From NCBI RefSeq assembly GCF_025370935.1, contig NC_133497.1, forward strand, positions 4,531,592 through 4,595,591: a stretch of 64,000 nt of DNA, read 5' to 3'. This document shows positions 20,399 to 33,718 of this stretch, piece after piece. Under the pieces are notes generated by a model. That model saw nothing but the letters and a program-made list of their open reading frames with translations. It searched no databases and had not been told where the DNA came from. Numbering within the stretch: the stretch's first letter is position 1; the number at the start of each line of letters is the position of its first letter. A program made the translations under genes and the position numbers. Origin of the DNA: Choristoneura fumiferana (lineage: Eukaryota > Arthropoda > Insecta > Lepidoptera > Tortricidae).

Positions 20399-22413
20399 TT
20401 GCCATAGCAGCAGATTCATCTAGATATTCCGCTTCATCAACATTCGTGCTCCAACCTCGGCTTTGTCTTACAATCAGCGGATTAGCACCAGGTTGGGCCA
20501 GGTTCAAAGCAGCTGCGTGTCTAAAGCAATGTCCACTGTACAACTGAGCATCTGGCAGTTTAAGGAACACAGCAATCTTCTTTGCAAAAAATGCTATAGC
20601 ATTTTTACCAATATATTGCCTCGTACATTTCCCATTGCGATAGTAAACAAAGAATCGGTCATTATTACCCATCCGGGGAGGCCTCAATGCTTGGTATTTT
20701 TCTACCAGCTTTATATACTTGTCTTGGATTACGAATGTACGATCAACCACTTTAGGATTTCTCATCACGTTTACTAACATTACTTGGTCCGAGATCTTCT
20801 GGATGTCCCTGTTTCTTAGTCTGACAAGGTCGTAGGGACGGCAAGCACCATATATCCCGAAGACCAGGGCCACCTGGAATGTAAAAATTATATTTTTAAA
20901 ACCTATGTCAAAAGGAAAAACTGTAAAATGACACAACAACAATATGGACATAGAAAAAAAAACTGAAAAACTCAGTATTTTTTTTTCTGTAACAATAATA
21001 ATGTAATTTATTTGATATATATATCACCTTTAGTAAATATATAAAATATATATGTAAATTACCTAGGAATTGATTCACTGGGAAAAAAAAATACTATTAT
21101 TTATCCTTTTCTTTAATTAATAACTATTTCTTTAATGCATATTTTTTTGTCACAAATAGGTACATACCTACACAGCCCATAAAAATGACATACCTACAAG
21201 CCAAGAAGTTATGGGGGCAATCACTTAGCCTATCCTAATACAGCATTGCAAATTAAATGCAGTCACTATACTTCGTAACAACGTTGTGAGGCTGAAAAGA
21301 CGCCAAGTGTTATAAAAGGAGAATACGGCAATGGCCTTATTCCCATGCATGTCATGAACCACCCTCATCTAATCCGATTAAAGTCTTTCGACTGATTGCG
21401 GATACAAGAAAAGGAAAATAAAAAAAACTACTTCGTTCCATTTAACATTAAAAATTTAACAGTCACATTACTATTACCATACATTTTTAACCCTTAAAAA
21501 GGTAGAGGCAATTTAGCAACCACATGCATTGACTTGGAAATTCAACCTTATTGTTTAAGTAATAAGATACAATATCCATTGTAATTATTGAAAATACTAC
21601 TAGCTTTAAAAATATCCTTTGCCAGGTAGGTATGTATTTGATAGCTGCTTTTGATTCTGTGGTAGTATGCTCCAATAAATAATAATAATAATAATTTATT
21701 TCCAAAACATCTTTTTACATTGTCCACATAACTAAAACACTACTTCCTAAATAGGTACAACCTGTGCTTTAGGATAAGCAGCGCTCTTCCCCATTAAGAG
21801 TCAGATGTATGGACTTACAAAGCAAAATATAATGTTTTCTTAAATATATTTATATTTTTTACTTCCAACATTGAATTTTTAAACTTAGATGACTGAGTAG
21901 GTATAGAAGCAAGCAAAATTCAATTTGCAGATTTGACCCGAACAAATATTTCAAGATTAGAAGTAAAATAGTATATTAACTCACTTTCATAACAAGATAG
22001 ACATCGTCGGGCGCATTATTTAGAAAAGTCTCAACATCTTGAGCGGTGAATAATTTGGACTTCTTGGTTGTGTGCCCTTCTAACTGAACCTTTAAGTATG
22101 ACATAAGTTTACCATAATTGTTTATATGAACGCCGTGGTGGGCACTAACTGTCGAGCGCAATATGGAATAATTATTCAAGAGAGTTGACGCTTTCTTTGT
22201 CTCCGCCAACTCTTTGAAATACGACAGAAACACGTCCTCGGAAAAAGATTGGTATCCTTTGGATGATCTCCAGCACATGAAGAGCTCATACGTTTTTAAA
22301 TATCTTTCTCTAGATTTTTCAGGAAAATTATTGATTTTACTTATTGCATCGCCGTTATCGCATTCTCGTGATTCTCCTTCACTGCTAGATGTTGAATCAT
22401 CTGATAAATCCAT
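20399..22413 (-). CDS. cassette A: Crypton-like tyrosine recombinase core, two exons
   Basis: Exons 22413-21985 (143 codons, donor AAA|GTGAGT) and 20873-20399 (acceptor TTCCAG). Exon 1 is a helical SAM-like core-binding domain (NFPEKSRERYLKTYELF; SEDVFLSYFKELAE). Exon 2 is the catalytic domain: Arg in YGACRPYDLVRLR, a Lys in RNPKVVDRTF, HCFRH (H-x-x-R), RGW and the nucleophile Tyr in EAEYLDES. Tyrosine recombinases cut and rejoin DNA through a 3'-phosphotyrosine; the insect family with GACR..HCFR..GGW..Y resembles Crypton transposases. All catalytic residues survive, so activity is possible. There is no RT, so it is not DIRS-like. Confidence 0.8.
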
Positions 22414-23492
22414 TGGTCTTATTTTATTAAAAATAAATGCTAAATTTCACTGTGATGACACGTCACACGGACCCGTATTAGTGTTTTTGATTTCATGCGC
22501 TATAATAATATACTTTTAAACAAAACGTAAGTTTCATTCAAATAATAAAATTATTATCTTATCAACAAACAAACGAGAAGTGCAAACGACAAGAAAGTAT
22601 TTCATCAACAAAATTCATTTTTTTTCTTTAATTTATTATGACTGGACCGTGGATTCGAAGTCCTTCAGGCATCCTGCTAATCTACTTGTCTTGTTTACAA
22701 AAAAAGACCGTTGAGATACCAACTTATCCTTTTAAGGGATCTCTAAGCTGCAGTTTAAACAGAGACTTAATTAACTAGAAAAGTTTAAGTTACATGATAA
22801 AAATTAATTATCATAATATCGACTGTGTTCTAAAAAATAGCTTAGCTTGAGTGTAGTTTCCAGAGGTCGCCAATGATCCAGATCAGTCAATCAAATTTCA
22901 TAACTCTAAGGGGCTGTAAGATTAGTATGATTATCCAAAATTAATATTTACGGGACCTATACTGCGCTTGCCCAGTTTTATTGTTAATTTTGCTTGTTAT
23001 TTTTAATTATTTATTTATGAATTCGTCCACCTTCTTTTTCTTTTTGATCCCACTTAGACTACATTTTGCGAGAGAGGTATTTTTTTTTTTTTGTGCTTAT
23101 GTTAACTTGTGTTATGATTCTTTCGTTCAACTACTATAAGGACCTTGTCCTTCAAGTAGCCTAAAAGGCGACCAGTCGCCATTTAGAATTTTACGTCGCC
23201 AATTTCCATCTGAGTAGCCTAATTAGCGACAAATAGCCTACGTTGGCAATACTAGTATCGATTGCGATGTGATGACAGAAAAACTGGGGGAAATCAAGAA
23301 ATGCTGCCATGCTATGACACTCCATCAGAAGCTGCGGAAAATTTTCAACGGAAAAAACTTCAGATTATGTTAGAAATGCGGGGGGGTGTTATCTGAAACT
23401 GTTTCTTGTTTTCATTTAAGGAAATATGTAAGAGATGTGCCAGTCCTATTAAAATACTTTCTTGGTAAACATTTCCTTCTACTCTTCTTTAG

Positions 23493-23780
23493 GGTTCCGT
23501 AGCCAAAATGGCAAAAACGGAACCCTTATAGTTTCGCCATGTCTGTCTGTCTGTCTGTCCGTCCTCGGCATCGCTCAGGGACTATAAATGCAAGAAAGCT
23601 GTAATTTAACACGAATATATATGTAAACTATGCCGACAAAATGGTACAATAAAAAAAATCAATAAAAATTTTTTTTAGAGTACCTTCATAGACGTAAAGT
23701 GGGGGTGATTTTTTTTCTCATTCATCCTTGTAGTGTGGACCTGTGGGGTATCGTTGGATAGGTATTTTAAAAGCATTACG
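23493..23780 (+). repeat. GGGTTCCG-hairpin repeat, segment copy 1
   Basis: TAGGGTTCCGTAGCCAAAAT, TCTG repeats, GACGTAAAGTGGGGGTG, GGGGTATCGTTGGATAGG. Paired with 33719-34025 in the second copy. Confidence 0.8.
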
Positions 23781-23828
23781 GGGTTGCTACATCGATTTTG
23801 CTACTTCGTATCTTGCCGTCCCACTGGA

Positions 23829-24011
23829 GGGCTACTACGAAACTCGAAACTCGAAGTTCGTGTCGTGCAGTCCCTCTCTCTCTCGTATTTGGACACGAAC
23901 TTCGAGTTTCGAGTTTCGTAGTAGCCCTGCTGACGCTTAATATTATATAATACGAGAGAGTGAGAGGGACGGTACGATAGGAACTTCGATTTTCGAGTTT
24001 CGTTGTAGCCC
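23829..24011. mobile_element. CTACTACGAAACTCG MITE pair, segment copy 1
   Basis: One complete palindrome (23829-23928) is followed by a right half ending GTAGCCCCC at about 24011. The second segment copy (34057-34297) has one extra unit of about 60 bp. Confidence 0.75.
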
Positions 24012-24722
24012 CCGTGGTCGTTTAGAGAAAAAATAAGTGTTAACGATATTTCATAATTACTTACTATGTCATCAATTATGTAGATAAGAAATCTAAGAGA
24101 GTCAATCAATCAAAAGCAATATTATAAGAGAGATTTCATTATTTTTTCCGTGAGTTAGATGTAGTCATACTAACTACCACAACTAGTTACTCGTAGGCTA
24201 CTAAGAAAACTAAAAAGTTACAGTTTAAATTAAAGTAAAATCAAATTGTAAACTACCCTTACTAATCTACGTAAATCTAATGTAATGTAGTAAAACTTTC
24301 TTTTCTATTACAGGCTAGTTGACGCAGTATCGTGAAATCCGTTTTACAACTTTGACTTTTGTGTCACCTTTGTGATTTAGTAAAACTTATGATTAAGGTC
24401 CAGAAGCCATTTATTAAAAAAAATATATATCAAACGAACTTTACGATAATAACGCCATCTAGCGATATTTTGTGTGTTGTTGGTGGCAGTTGGATCTACC
24501 CAAGATCTACCTATGTGACATTTGTATTGTTTGTTTTGCGTGGAAAAGGAGGAGGGCGTGTTCTGTATGTTAAAACACTTGTGTATTGCACAGACGTAGC
24601 TGTGGAGCACGTTTGGTAGTGGAGCAAGGTAAATATGTTTAGTGCCTAAGGCTCTTGTAGTTACAAACTATAAATTTCCTATGTTTTTTCTTACGTAGAC
24701 CTTTGTCATCGCAATGCATTTG

Positions 24723-27556
24723 CTAGGATGTTCGTATATTTTCAGAAGATTTGGCAAAAGCAAAACTTGCTAGCATCTCCTTTATAGTTGTTATATCCGA
24801 TGATATCTTGTTAACTTTCATCATAGTGTTTTTGACGTCATTATTTACTACCGACAGACCATCTTTCAACGATTTGATTTCGATATTTAGTCTTGATTGC
24901 CCCTCGCGTAGCTTCTTAGCTTTGTTTCCTTCTTCTATATTGAAAACCTCATTTGTAACTATCGCCTGTCTACAACAGCGTCATACAAAGCATTTAGTTT
25001 ATATTTATTTGTCATGACAATGCCGTTTTCTCATCTCTCTGTTTCTTCTGCCATGCGATATCGATGATAGCCGCGTGTAGTGCTTCAGGTAGATCCAGAT
25101 AGTAAAAATCATAATCAGCGCTTAGCGCGGCACACCATTTACTTTGCGACCCTACGTAATTAGAGATCTTCATATGATATTTTTTTTCACCGAACCTCTT
25201 CGAGTACGCATTCGCGATCAGTCGATTGTTAACCAAGACTTCCAGACTGCTTAGCAATTCGACTTGTTTTCCAGTCTTTTTATGCTCCCTGCCATTTGTA
25301 AGTCGTTGATGTCGCTAACAGCGACACCTATCATGAAGTTCATTAATATTATAGCGACGAATACGACGAATACGACAAAAACTAGGCGTATAACGGTTTT
25401 AGTGTCCTGAAGTTTACTCGCGTGGTCGCTACCGAACAAGTCTTCGTAATCGAACTCTGAAGACATCATGACGACAGTCTTTACGAAAGCAGCGAACGGC
25501 TCGTCGAAAGGTGGTGTCCATTGGAATTCAATCATAAAGCAGAAGGAGAAACCGATAACCAGGCATATCGATGTCATGAGAATCTGAAAAATATAACCAG
25601 CGTATACAACATTGTTAAAAACTCCTTCTTCCAAGTTTTTTGTAAAAAAAATATGATTAAAAAAAATGCTTTTTTTGTTGATTGTTCTCGAATTTATCAT
25701 CATCATCATCCCAGCCCCACGTCCCACTTCTGCGTACAGGCCTCATCTCAGAATGAAAGGATTTGGGCTATAGCTGGCCTTAGTCTATTTAAAGTGGTGG
25801 GGTTTGAAAAAAAGGTTAAATAACAAAAATACTCGTAAAAAAAATAATTGCTACAACCAACCTTAAATATGTTGATAGTAACTTTTCCAAATATTAGGAC
25901 GTAGTATCCCCACTTGGGAAACCTGGAGACCAGAAACATTGCCTGCAACCAGGTAAGCAGCAAAGCGCCGGAGGCGGCGTGGCGGTGCCAGTACGGTTGC
26001 ATCGTGACACTCTCTGCCACAGGCACGACGGCACCCAGAGTGAGGCAGGTCATCTTCACCCACGACTCCAGGGTCAAAAAGTAGCGGACTCTTCTCAAGT
26101 ATATGTAAACATTTCCTATAACCACATTTATCAGAGTTATTGTTGATTTCCGTTTACTTCCGGGAACAGAAACAATGTATTACTTTCTCCAAGAAAGTAG
26201 TAGTTTAACTGGTACCATTGAAAAGACAATCAATAATTAAAAAGAAATACTTATGTAAGGTATTAGGTTCTTTATTTAGACGTAATACTAACTTTTTTAA
26301 TTATTTTGATTTAAAAGAAAAAATTGTTGTTCAAATGATTGCTTAGACAAAGGGAAAGACAGGGTACGATACGAAAATAAGATATTAGAAATACACATGT
26401 TCTTATCTTATCTTTCTTACTTACCTGTAGCAATAATAATGTCAGCGATATGTAAATTAATGTGATTAACAGCCAGTACCATCCGTCGAATAATTCAAAC
26501 CAAGCCATTTGACTGCTAATTGGAACTGAGCTGTTGTTCTTGTCTCTATAATGAATAAGGTTCACTACAAAGATGTTAAAAGACAGTAAAAAGGTCGTGA
26601 AGATTCCTATCATGGCGTAAAATACGGGTAGAAGATGTTTCCACTTTAAATACAAGAGACTTTCAATCAACGGATGTATCAGAGTTTTACTTTGACCACA
26701 TCTTATCAACTCTTCTATGACTTTCATTTGACTCGCACCTCTAACAGTTGTCAATGCATCGTAGTCAACTTTAACTAAGGTATCGCTTACAACTTGCTCA
26801 GTACTGATAAAATCATCGAAAATGAGCTCGAAACATTTTGATGGATTGTAGAATTCTGTTGCAATTATTTCCAGTGCTGTCTTTCCTTTAGTTCCTTTGG
26901 TTGACAATTTGGCGCCTTTCCGCAATAACAGTGCTATCATAGACATGTTACGTTGTTTGGCTGCTATATGTAAGGGAGTATATCCATCACCATCTAAAGA
27001 TATTATTTGGGTTAAAGTTTTGACGCGTAGGAATGGGTAGCGAAACTTCCAAGGTGACAGCTCGATACTTGAGAGAACAACGTCCTTCGGCACTTTACTA
27101 TGGTTTATAACATCCTCATACCCTTTTTCCGACACTAAACTATGGTACTCATTTTCAAAAATTGGCTTAACATCTTGCTGTTTTATGTCCAAAAGTAATT
27201 TGACTGATTGATATTTGTTAATACCAACTGCTAAATGAATAGGAGCAGTACTCTATCGTTATTACGGATTTCAACATCTGTTTCTTCAAGTAAATACTTT
27301 AAAATGTGAGGATGGTGTACAGCGACGTGTAATGCTGTATCATTCTGATTTGAAAACCTTGTTCACAGATGCTCCTCGCTTTATTAAAGCTTGAACGGCC
27401 TCTAGATCGCCGATCTCAATGGCTGTAAAGAGCTGTTACGCCTCCCTTATTTAAAAATCTACGGTCGTCTCACTACGTTTAATTGCTACTACTATCTCGT
27501 CGAGTATCTCAATTTCACCGCACTTCGCCGCTAAATGTATTTAGTGTGTCTTCATA
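24723..27556 (-). pseudogene. TRPA channel exons 5-7, frameshifted duplicate copy
   Basis: Exon equivalents 27556-26426, 26115-25862 and 25583-24723 match the intact gene at 37853-36720, 36408-36154 and 35875-35012. Single-base differences break the frame near 24964, 25268, 26108, 27253 and 27355-27540, mostly in short homopolymers, while the other copy is open throughout. Exons 1-4 are absent because the copy ends at the N gap. I read this as a lower-quality or alternative-haplotype assembly of the same gene, not as a true pseudogene. Confidence 0.8.
25710..25782 (-). mobile_element. SINE tail fragment, segment copy 1
   Basis: CCCAGCCCCACGTCCCACTT and ACAGGCCTCATCTCAGAATG, diverged from the 15465 SINE tail, after a (CAT)n run. 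Repeated at 36001-36074. Confidence 0.6.
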
Positions 27557-27676
27557 CTGAAATTCGAAAAATAATAGCTATAATTTTTGGCTCTGTGAGC
27601 TGTAAGTACCCAGACCTCGCGAATCTATCTGCGTTAACAACACTCATAGCTTCACCATCTTAAAAAAAATCTAAAA

Positions 27677-27776
27677 NNNNNNNNNNNNNNNNNNNNNNNN
27701 NNNNNNNNNNNNNNNNNNNNNNNNNNNNNNNNNNNNNNNNNNNNNNNNNNNNNNNNNNNNNNNNNNNNNNNNNNNN
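27677..27776. other. assembly gap, exactly 100 N
   Basis: A 100-N run is a conventional scaffold join of unknown size. Any ORF running across it is meaningless. The sequences on either side overlap in content (left end equals about 37974; right start equals about 22462). Confidence 0.99.
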
Positions 27777-28458
27777 ACGGACCCGTATTAGTGTTTTTGT
27801 TTTATGCGCTATATATTTTGTAAACAAAACGTAATTTTCATTCAAATAATAAAATTATTATCTTATCAACAAACAAACGAGAAGTGCAACAAAATCACTT
27901 TTTTTTTAATTTATTTCATGACTGGACCGTGGATTCGAAGTCCTTCAGGCATCCTGCTAATCTACTTGTCTTGTTTACAAAAAAAGAAAAAAAGACCGTT
28001 GAGATACCAATATCCCTTTTAAGGGATCTCTAAGCTGCAGTTTAAACAGAGACTTATTAACTAGAAAAGTTTAGTTACATGATAAAAATTAATTATCATA
28101 ATATCGACTGTGTTGCCAACAACTCGGAACCTGATACGCCATTTTCACAGCATTTAGTATTTAGTATTATTTAGTATTTATTTATTTGGCAATAAACATA
28201 AAATACATAAGGCCTTATTCTATAAGTCTTACAATATTATGCACCCTGGTAGGGTATAGCCACATTTATAATAATGTTATCTAATTCTATTAAACAACAA
28301 AAAGTAAGATATCCTACGTACTTGCATTAAAGCTTAAAAACTACGGTTACATTATACTATAAATTAAATTAAACTGTTATAAACTATTATGGCACAATAA
28401 TATCGTGTTTACAAAAATGCTTATAGTAATATAATATAATTTAAGTTTAATGATATTT

Positions 28459-31189
28459 TCATTCATCCATAAATTCCTTAGTAGAATAATAGCATTTTTC
28501 TAATAGATCTTTTTTTAATTTAGCTATGAATAATGTATTACTATTTATATTCTTAATATTTAACGGCAATTTGTTGTATATGTTAATTGTTCTATAATAC
28601 GGGCTGTTTTTGTAGATTTCTAGTATGGGTTCTGGAAGGATAAGTTTATGGGTTCGACGGGCACTTTTTGAAAATTGGTATAAGTGTAGGTTTTTTCTAA
28701 CAAATATTGCTGTTTCCAGGATATATAGCGATGGAAGGGTCAATATATTAAATTTTTTTAAAATATGGTTTGCAACTGTTCGGTTGGTGGATATTGGCTA
28801 AGATCCTCAGACACTTCTTCTGCATAATAAAGAGCTGGTGCGCATCGGAGCTGTGTCCCCACAGCAGCAGCCCGTAGCGCAGCCAGGCGGACGCGTGCGC
28901 ATGGTACGCTGCCAACGCACAAGCCGTGCTGGTATTGGCCTTGAGAATGCTCAGCGCATATATAAATTGAGACAGTTTAGTTTTACAATTTTCAATATGT
29001 TTTTTCCAGTTTAGATGATTATCAATAGTAACCCCTAGCAATGTGCATTCACCAACTTCTTCTACATTAGTAATTGTTAAAATTGAATTTAAATTAATTG
29101 GTTGTTTTTGTCTTGGTCTGAACTGGATGATTTTTGTTTTGCTATTGTTAATTATAAGGTTGTGGTCTTGGAGCCATTGAGCTATGGTATAGTAAGTATT
29201 AGGAATTAAAGTATTGCTATCTTGTTCATTGCTGCATTTAAATAAGATTGATATGTCATCGGCAAACAGGACACATTTGTGTTCGGTGATCCGTGGTAGG
29301 TCATTTATATAAATAAGGAAAAGCACACATCCCAAAACGCTGCCCTGTGGGATTGAACTGTCAACTGTGTGCATATTAGACGTAAATGTTTTGATATATC
29401 CAGTTGTTTCGTTTACATGTTCAATTTCTACGTACTGTTTTCGTTGACAAAGGTATGATTTCATCCAGCCTAGTGCTTTACCTCGAATACCTATTGAGTT
29501 TAGTTTGTTGAGTAAGATGTCATGTGAAACTCTGTCATACGCTTTCGACATATCTAACAGGAGTCCTATAGCATATTTTTATCCTTAATGTATTCTAAAG
29601 CTTCTTGGATATAATTGTATATAGCGAGAGTTGTGGAGTGTTTTTTTCGGAATCCATGTTGGTTTTCATCAAGTAGTTTATATTTTTCCAGAAAGCTATA
29701 GATACGATTTGCCATACATTTTTCAAATATTTTTGATATTACTGAAAGCAATGCAATTGGCCTATGTGTGCTTGGATCATCTAATTTTCCATTTTTTTTA
29801 GGAATGGGCTTTATCTTAGCTATTTTCAAACTGTCCGGAAAACAAGATTCGTCAAAGGATTGATTTATTAATTTTGTAATAGCTGGAGTGAATTCATCAA
29901 TACAAGCTTTCAGTAAGAAAGAGGGGATTTCGTCTATGCCACAGCTGGATTTATTAGGTAAGTGTTGGATTATACTACGTATTTCTTTTTCAGAGACAGG
30001 TTGCAGATACATTGAATTTACGGAAGGGTGTGCAGCAGGGCGGCCGGCCGGGGGCGCGCCGCCCGTCAAAGTAGATTTGCCAACTGACACGTAATAATCG
30101 TTTAACAAATTTGCTATTTTTTCTGGGTTATTTTCCGTTATATTTTGTGATCTTAATGAAATGTTTTTATGGTTTTTTATACAATTTTTTCTGGTTACTT
30201 GTTTAACTATTTGCCACATTGTTTTATTTTTATTCCTAGAATTATTCATTTGTTTTATATAATTTATTTTTTTTGATTTTTTTACACACTTTTTAAGAAT
30301 TTTGGTGTATTTTGCAGTATGTTCCTTTAAAACATTATTTTTACTTTGGTTTGTAAGGATTTTTAACAGTCTTTTGTGTGTACAAGATTTTTTGAGACCC
30401 GTAGTTAGCCAATGTTTAGTGTTTTTGTTTTTTTACTTTTATGTGTTTTTGTGGTATATTTAAATTGATTAATTCTGATATGTAGTTTTGGAAGACTTTG
30501 TAATTTGAATTTATATTATTTGAATGTATTAAAATGGTTTCCCATTTAGTTTTCTGCAATGCAGACTTGAAGGAATTGATGTTTGACTGATTGTAAATCC
30601 TCCTGTACGTATAAACATGATTTGCGGTTGAGTTATGCTCAAAAGTGTACAGCAAGCTTTTATGGTCAGAAATTCCCAAATCTTCCACATTTACGTTAAA
30701 CTGCCTGTTGTTTGTGAAAATAAAATCAATACAAGATGAGCTTGTATCAGTTTCTCTTGTCGGTTTATTTATTATTTGTCGAAGGTTGAACTCAAGCATT
30801 GTATTTATTAGTCTTTGATAGTTATTTGTGTTTTTAAATTTATTTATATTGAAGTCTCCTACTATTATAATATGTTTTTGGTTTTTCGATTTAAATTTGT
30901 TTAAAAGTTTGTTTAATATCTCAAAAAATGTTTCTATTTCTCGGTCTGGCCTATATATTGCTACTAATATAACATTTGGCTTTAATTCTATTGCACAGCA
31001 TTCTACTACACACTCTACAGATAGAGCCGCGATGTCTGGTCTCTCCGTGTACGGCACGCCGTCTCTCGTTACAATAGCGACTCCTCCGCCACGGCGCTCG
31101 CGACGATTGTATCTCGCGGCGAACGTATAGTCTCTAATTTGCATGACGTCAGCTTGTTGGTCTGACATCCATGTTTCTAAAAGGCACAT
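28459..31189 (-). CDS. LINE ORF2: apurinic-like endonuclease and reverse transcriptase
   Basis: Endonuclease 31189-30416: RRGGGVAIV, VGDFNINKF, SCIDFIF and GISDHKSLL. RT 30249-28748: PIPKKNGK, STHRPIALLSV, QHGFRKKHST, MSKAYDRVSHD, SSIPQGSVLGC and the catalytic VLFADDIS; then a C-terminal tail to 28459. The frame breaks at about 30420 (A-run), 29575 (one missing base) and 28747 (A-run). Such an enzyme nicks DNA and primes reverse transcription at the target. Three small indels are all that stop a single open frame. Confidence 0.87.
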
Positions 31190-31276
31190 GGCTTGGTATT
31201 TTTTATCGCACAGTATGCTTTCTAATATATCTATTTTATTTTTAAGGCTCTGTGTATTTGAATTAGTACATGGAAA

Positions 31277-32580
31277 TCAGTTTCGAAACATGCGACACTC
31301 ATTCAGGTTTTTCGTTTTTTCAGTCGTTGGAGTTGAGTCGGGATCTGTGTTTGGAGCTGTGTTTGGAGTTGGGTTTGGAGTCAGGTTTGGAAGTGGGTCT
31401 GTATATTCTACTCCGTTTATTATTAATTGGTTATTTCTTAAAACAGCATGCTTTCCGTCACGTCTGGCTTCCCGGAGTATATTAATCAGATTTCTTCTTG
31501 TTTTCAATGATTGCTCATCTAAGTACTCAGTAATTGACAAACCAGTGTTCAGGAAAAAGTTACGGTTGTCTAGGAGGTAACGGGTAATTTGTTTATTTAC
31601 GAGCTCTATGATTAATGGTCTCTGGTTGCCTCTTTTTCCAATACGACGTAGCTCCTCAACATACCCGTCCAAATTTACATTCATTATATCTCTGAACATA
31701 TAAGACAGACGCTCTAGGAGATCATATTCTGATTCTCCGTACAGTTCTTGAAAGCCATGTAGGACAATTTTTTTGCGAGCGCTATCGTTGCTTTGGTTTT
31801 CATTATTTATTGGGTTTTTGAGTTGAGATTGTATACTTTTAATTTCCCCTGAAGCTTAATGTTTTCAGACTCCAATATTATTATTTTTGGCTAAGGTCAG
31901 TAAGATCTTTTTTAATAACCTTCTGTTCACTTGACAAGGCGTTTGTACGTTGAGTCATTTCCGTTTTCAGGTTTTCAATGGCTACTTTAATTTCACTTTT
32001 TATTATAGATTTAAATTCAAATAACATCTCTTTTTTGTTTATTTCCAGTTTTTCGTGAAGGATTGATTTAAAGTCATCTAAGGTGATAGTCCTTTGACCG
32101 CAGAGAGTAGAGGAGTTTGGTGCGTTTTGTAGAGTCTTCATCACAATCCACACTTACTGCGGCACGCGGAGCATTTTTAGGTGGCGTTGAAATAATGCAC
32201 GTGTCGCCCAGCAGATTAGATATGTCCACATCACTTGAGACATTCTGATCATTTGATTCATGCTCGGACTGTTTCATACCCGCTGGGGACGCGGGGGTGT
32301 TATCGTTCCGACGACGACGGCGTGTGACTATACCGCAAGAAGGACACAACCAAATTGTTTTTAATTTTGGTTGATTTTCTCTATAGAATGCTGATGTAAT
32401 GTTCACACATTGATAGTGATAACAACCATTGCACTGTGTGCAATATAGCTGTTCCAGTTTATCGACTGCTTTAACGCAGGCTAAACATTTTATAGTAGGA
32501 GTCATAATTGTTTTAGCGCCCTCTAGTGACGAGTGGCCGTACTGTCGAATTCGTCTTGTTAGCTGCGCTGGTTTGAACAC
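31277..32580 (-). CDS. LINE ORF1: PHD-type zinc finger, coiled coil and RRM/FP25K-like domain
   Basis: 32560-32290 encodes a C4HC3 PHD-like finger: CLACVKAVDKLEQLYCTQC, CYHYQC, LCPSC. 32130-31881 gives a coiled coil (LEINKKEMLFEFKSII; SEIKVAIENLKTEM). 31790-31277 gives an RNA-binding-type domain (KKIVLHGFQE, LDGYVEELRRIGKRG) like that of LINE ORF1 proteins and the related baculovirus FP25K family. Two frame changes separate the parts (near 32100 and 31880). The likely role is RNA binding and chaperoning in the retrotransposition particle. Confidence 0.78.
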
Positions 32581-33718
32581 ACGCTAGCCTATGTCTTTTA
32601 GGTATTAGTTTAGCTCTTGACTGGTAGATGGCGTTATTATCAATCAATTAAGATAAACAAACAGTTCAAATTAACAAACGGTTTTATCATTTTATTCTTG
32701 CCAAATTTGCCAATCCTACCTTGTTTATAAATGCGTCTTCAGTCACTTCGAGTTCGTTAGTTATATCTCAATTTCACTGCACTTTTTTATTTTATCGTTC
32801 TTTTTCTAGTCAATAAGCATAAATTCACTTTCAAACACCAACCGTTTGCCGCCAGGTTAAAAATCACTTTCTTCTTGATTCTTTGCATATTGTGACAAAC
32901 TATTATATTGAACGGCGTAAGATTTCAATTTATATTATTTTATGTTGTTTTTCACTGAAATTCAACTTAAAACTATTTTTAATTGATTTTTGTCACGGAG
33001 TCATTATTAACGCGCGCACGGTAGCGCCCAGCTTAATGCTTGAGTAGCCTAATGTAGCCAAATTTGAACAGGTCGCCTAAAAAAGTAGCCTATGAGTTTT
33101 TCCAGATCAGATATTAATCAAATTTCATAACTCTAAGGGGCTGTAAGATTAGTATGATTATCCAAAATTAATATTTACGGGACCTATACTGCGCTTGCCC
33201 AGTTTTATTGTTAATTTTGCTTGTTATTTTTAATTATTTATTTATGAATTCGTCCACCTTCTTTTTCTTTTTGATCCCACTTAGACTACATTTTGCGAGA
33301 GAGGTATTTTTTTTTCTTGTGCTTATGTTAACTTGTGTTATGATTCTTTCGTTCAACTACTATAAGGACCTTGTCCTTCAAGTAGCCTAAAAGGCGACCA
33401 GTCGCCATTTAGAATTTTACGTCGCCAATTTCCATTCTGAGTAGCCTAATTAGCGACAAATAGCCTACGTTGGCAATACTAGTATCGATTGCGATGTGAT
33501 GACAGAAAAACTGGGGGAAATCAAGAAATGCTGCCATGCTATGACACTCCATCAGAAGCTGCGGAAAATTTTCAACGGAAAAAACTTCAGATTATGTTAG
33601 AAATGCGGGGGGGGTGTTATCTGAAACTGTTTCTTGTTTTCATTTAAGGAAATATGTAAGAGATGTGCCAGTCCTATTAAAATACTTTCTTGGTAAACAT
33701 TTCCTTCTACTCTTCTTT

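Larger units (their letters stand above)
22462..27676. repeat. left copy of a duplicated 5.2-kb segment (ends at N gap)
   Basis: From ACGGACCCGTATTAGTGTTT to the gap, this segment matches 27777-37974 almost base for base apart from small indels and one 5-kb difference (22831-22888 against 28115-33100). It begins about 50 bp upstream of cassette A's start codon and carries TRPA exons 5-7. The arrangement fits overlapping contig ends. Confidence 0.9.
28150..32580 (-). mobile_element. CR1/jockey-type non-LTR retrotransposon, nearly intact
   Basis: On the minus strand: ORF1 (32580-31277), then endonuclease/RT ORF2 (31189-28459), then a 3' end with tandem AATACTAA-like repeats at about 28140-28180. 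It is absent from the other segment copy. Interruptions are single-base, mostly in homopolymers, so the insertion is young or only mis-sequenced. The exact 5' end (32581-33100 unassigned) and target duplication were not found. Confidence 0.88.

Noticed and set aside
20399..22413. DIRS/Ngaro-type retrotransposon
   Set aside because: No reverse transcriptase or RNase H lies near any of the three tyrosine recombinase cores, and the genes have introns.
27660..27845. Open reading frame across the N run
   Set aside because: It is produced by reading through unknown bases.
31277..31699. Integrated baculovirus gene (FP25K-like)
   Set aside because: It lies in frame order between a PHD/coiled-coil segment and an endonuclease/RT, as expected for a LINE ORF1.
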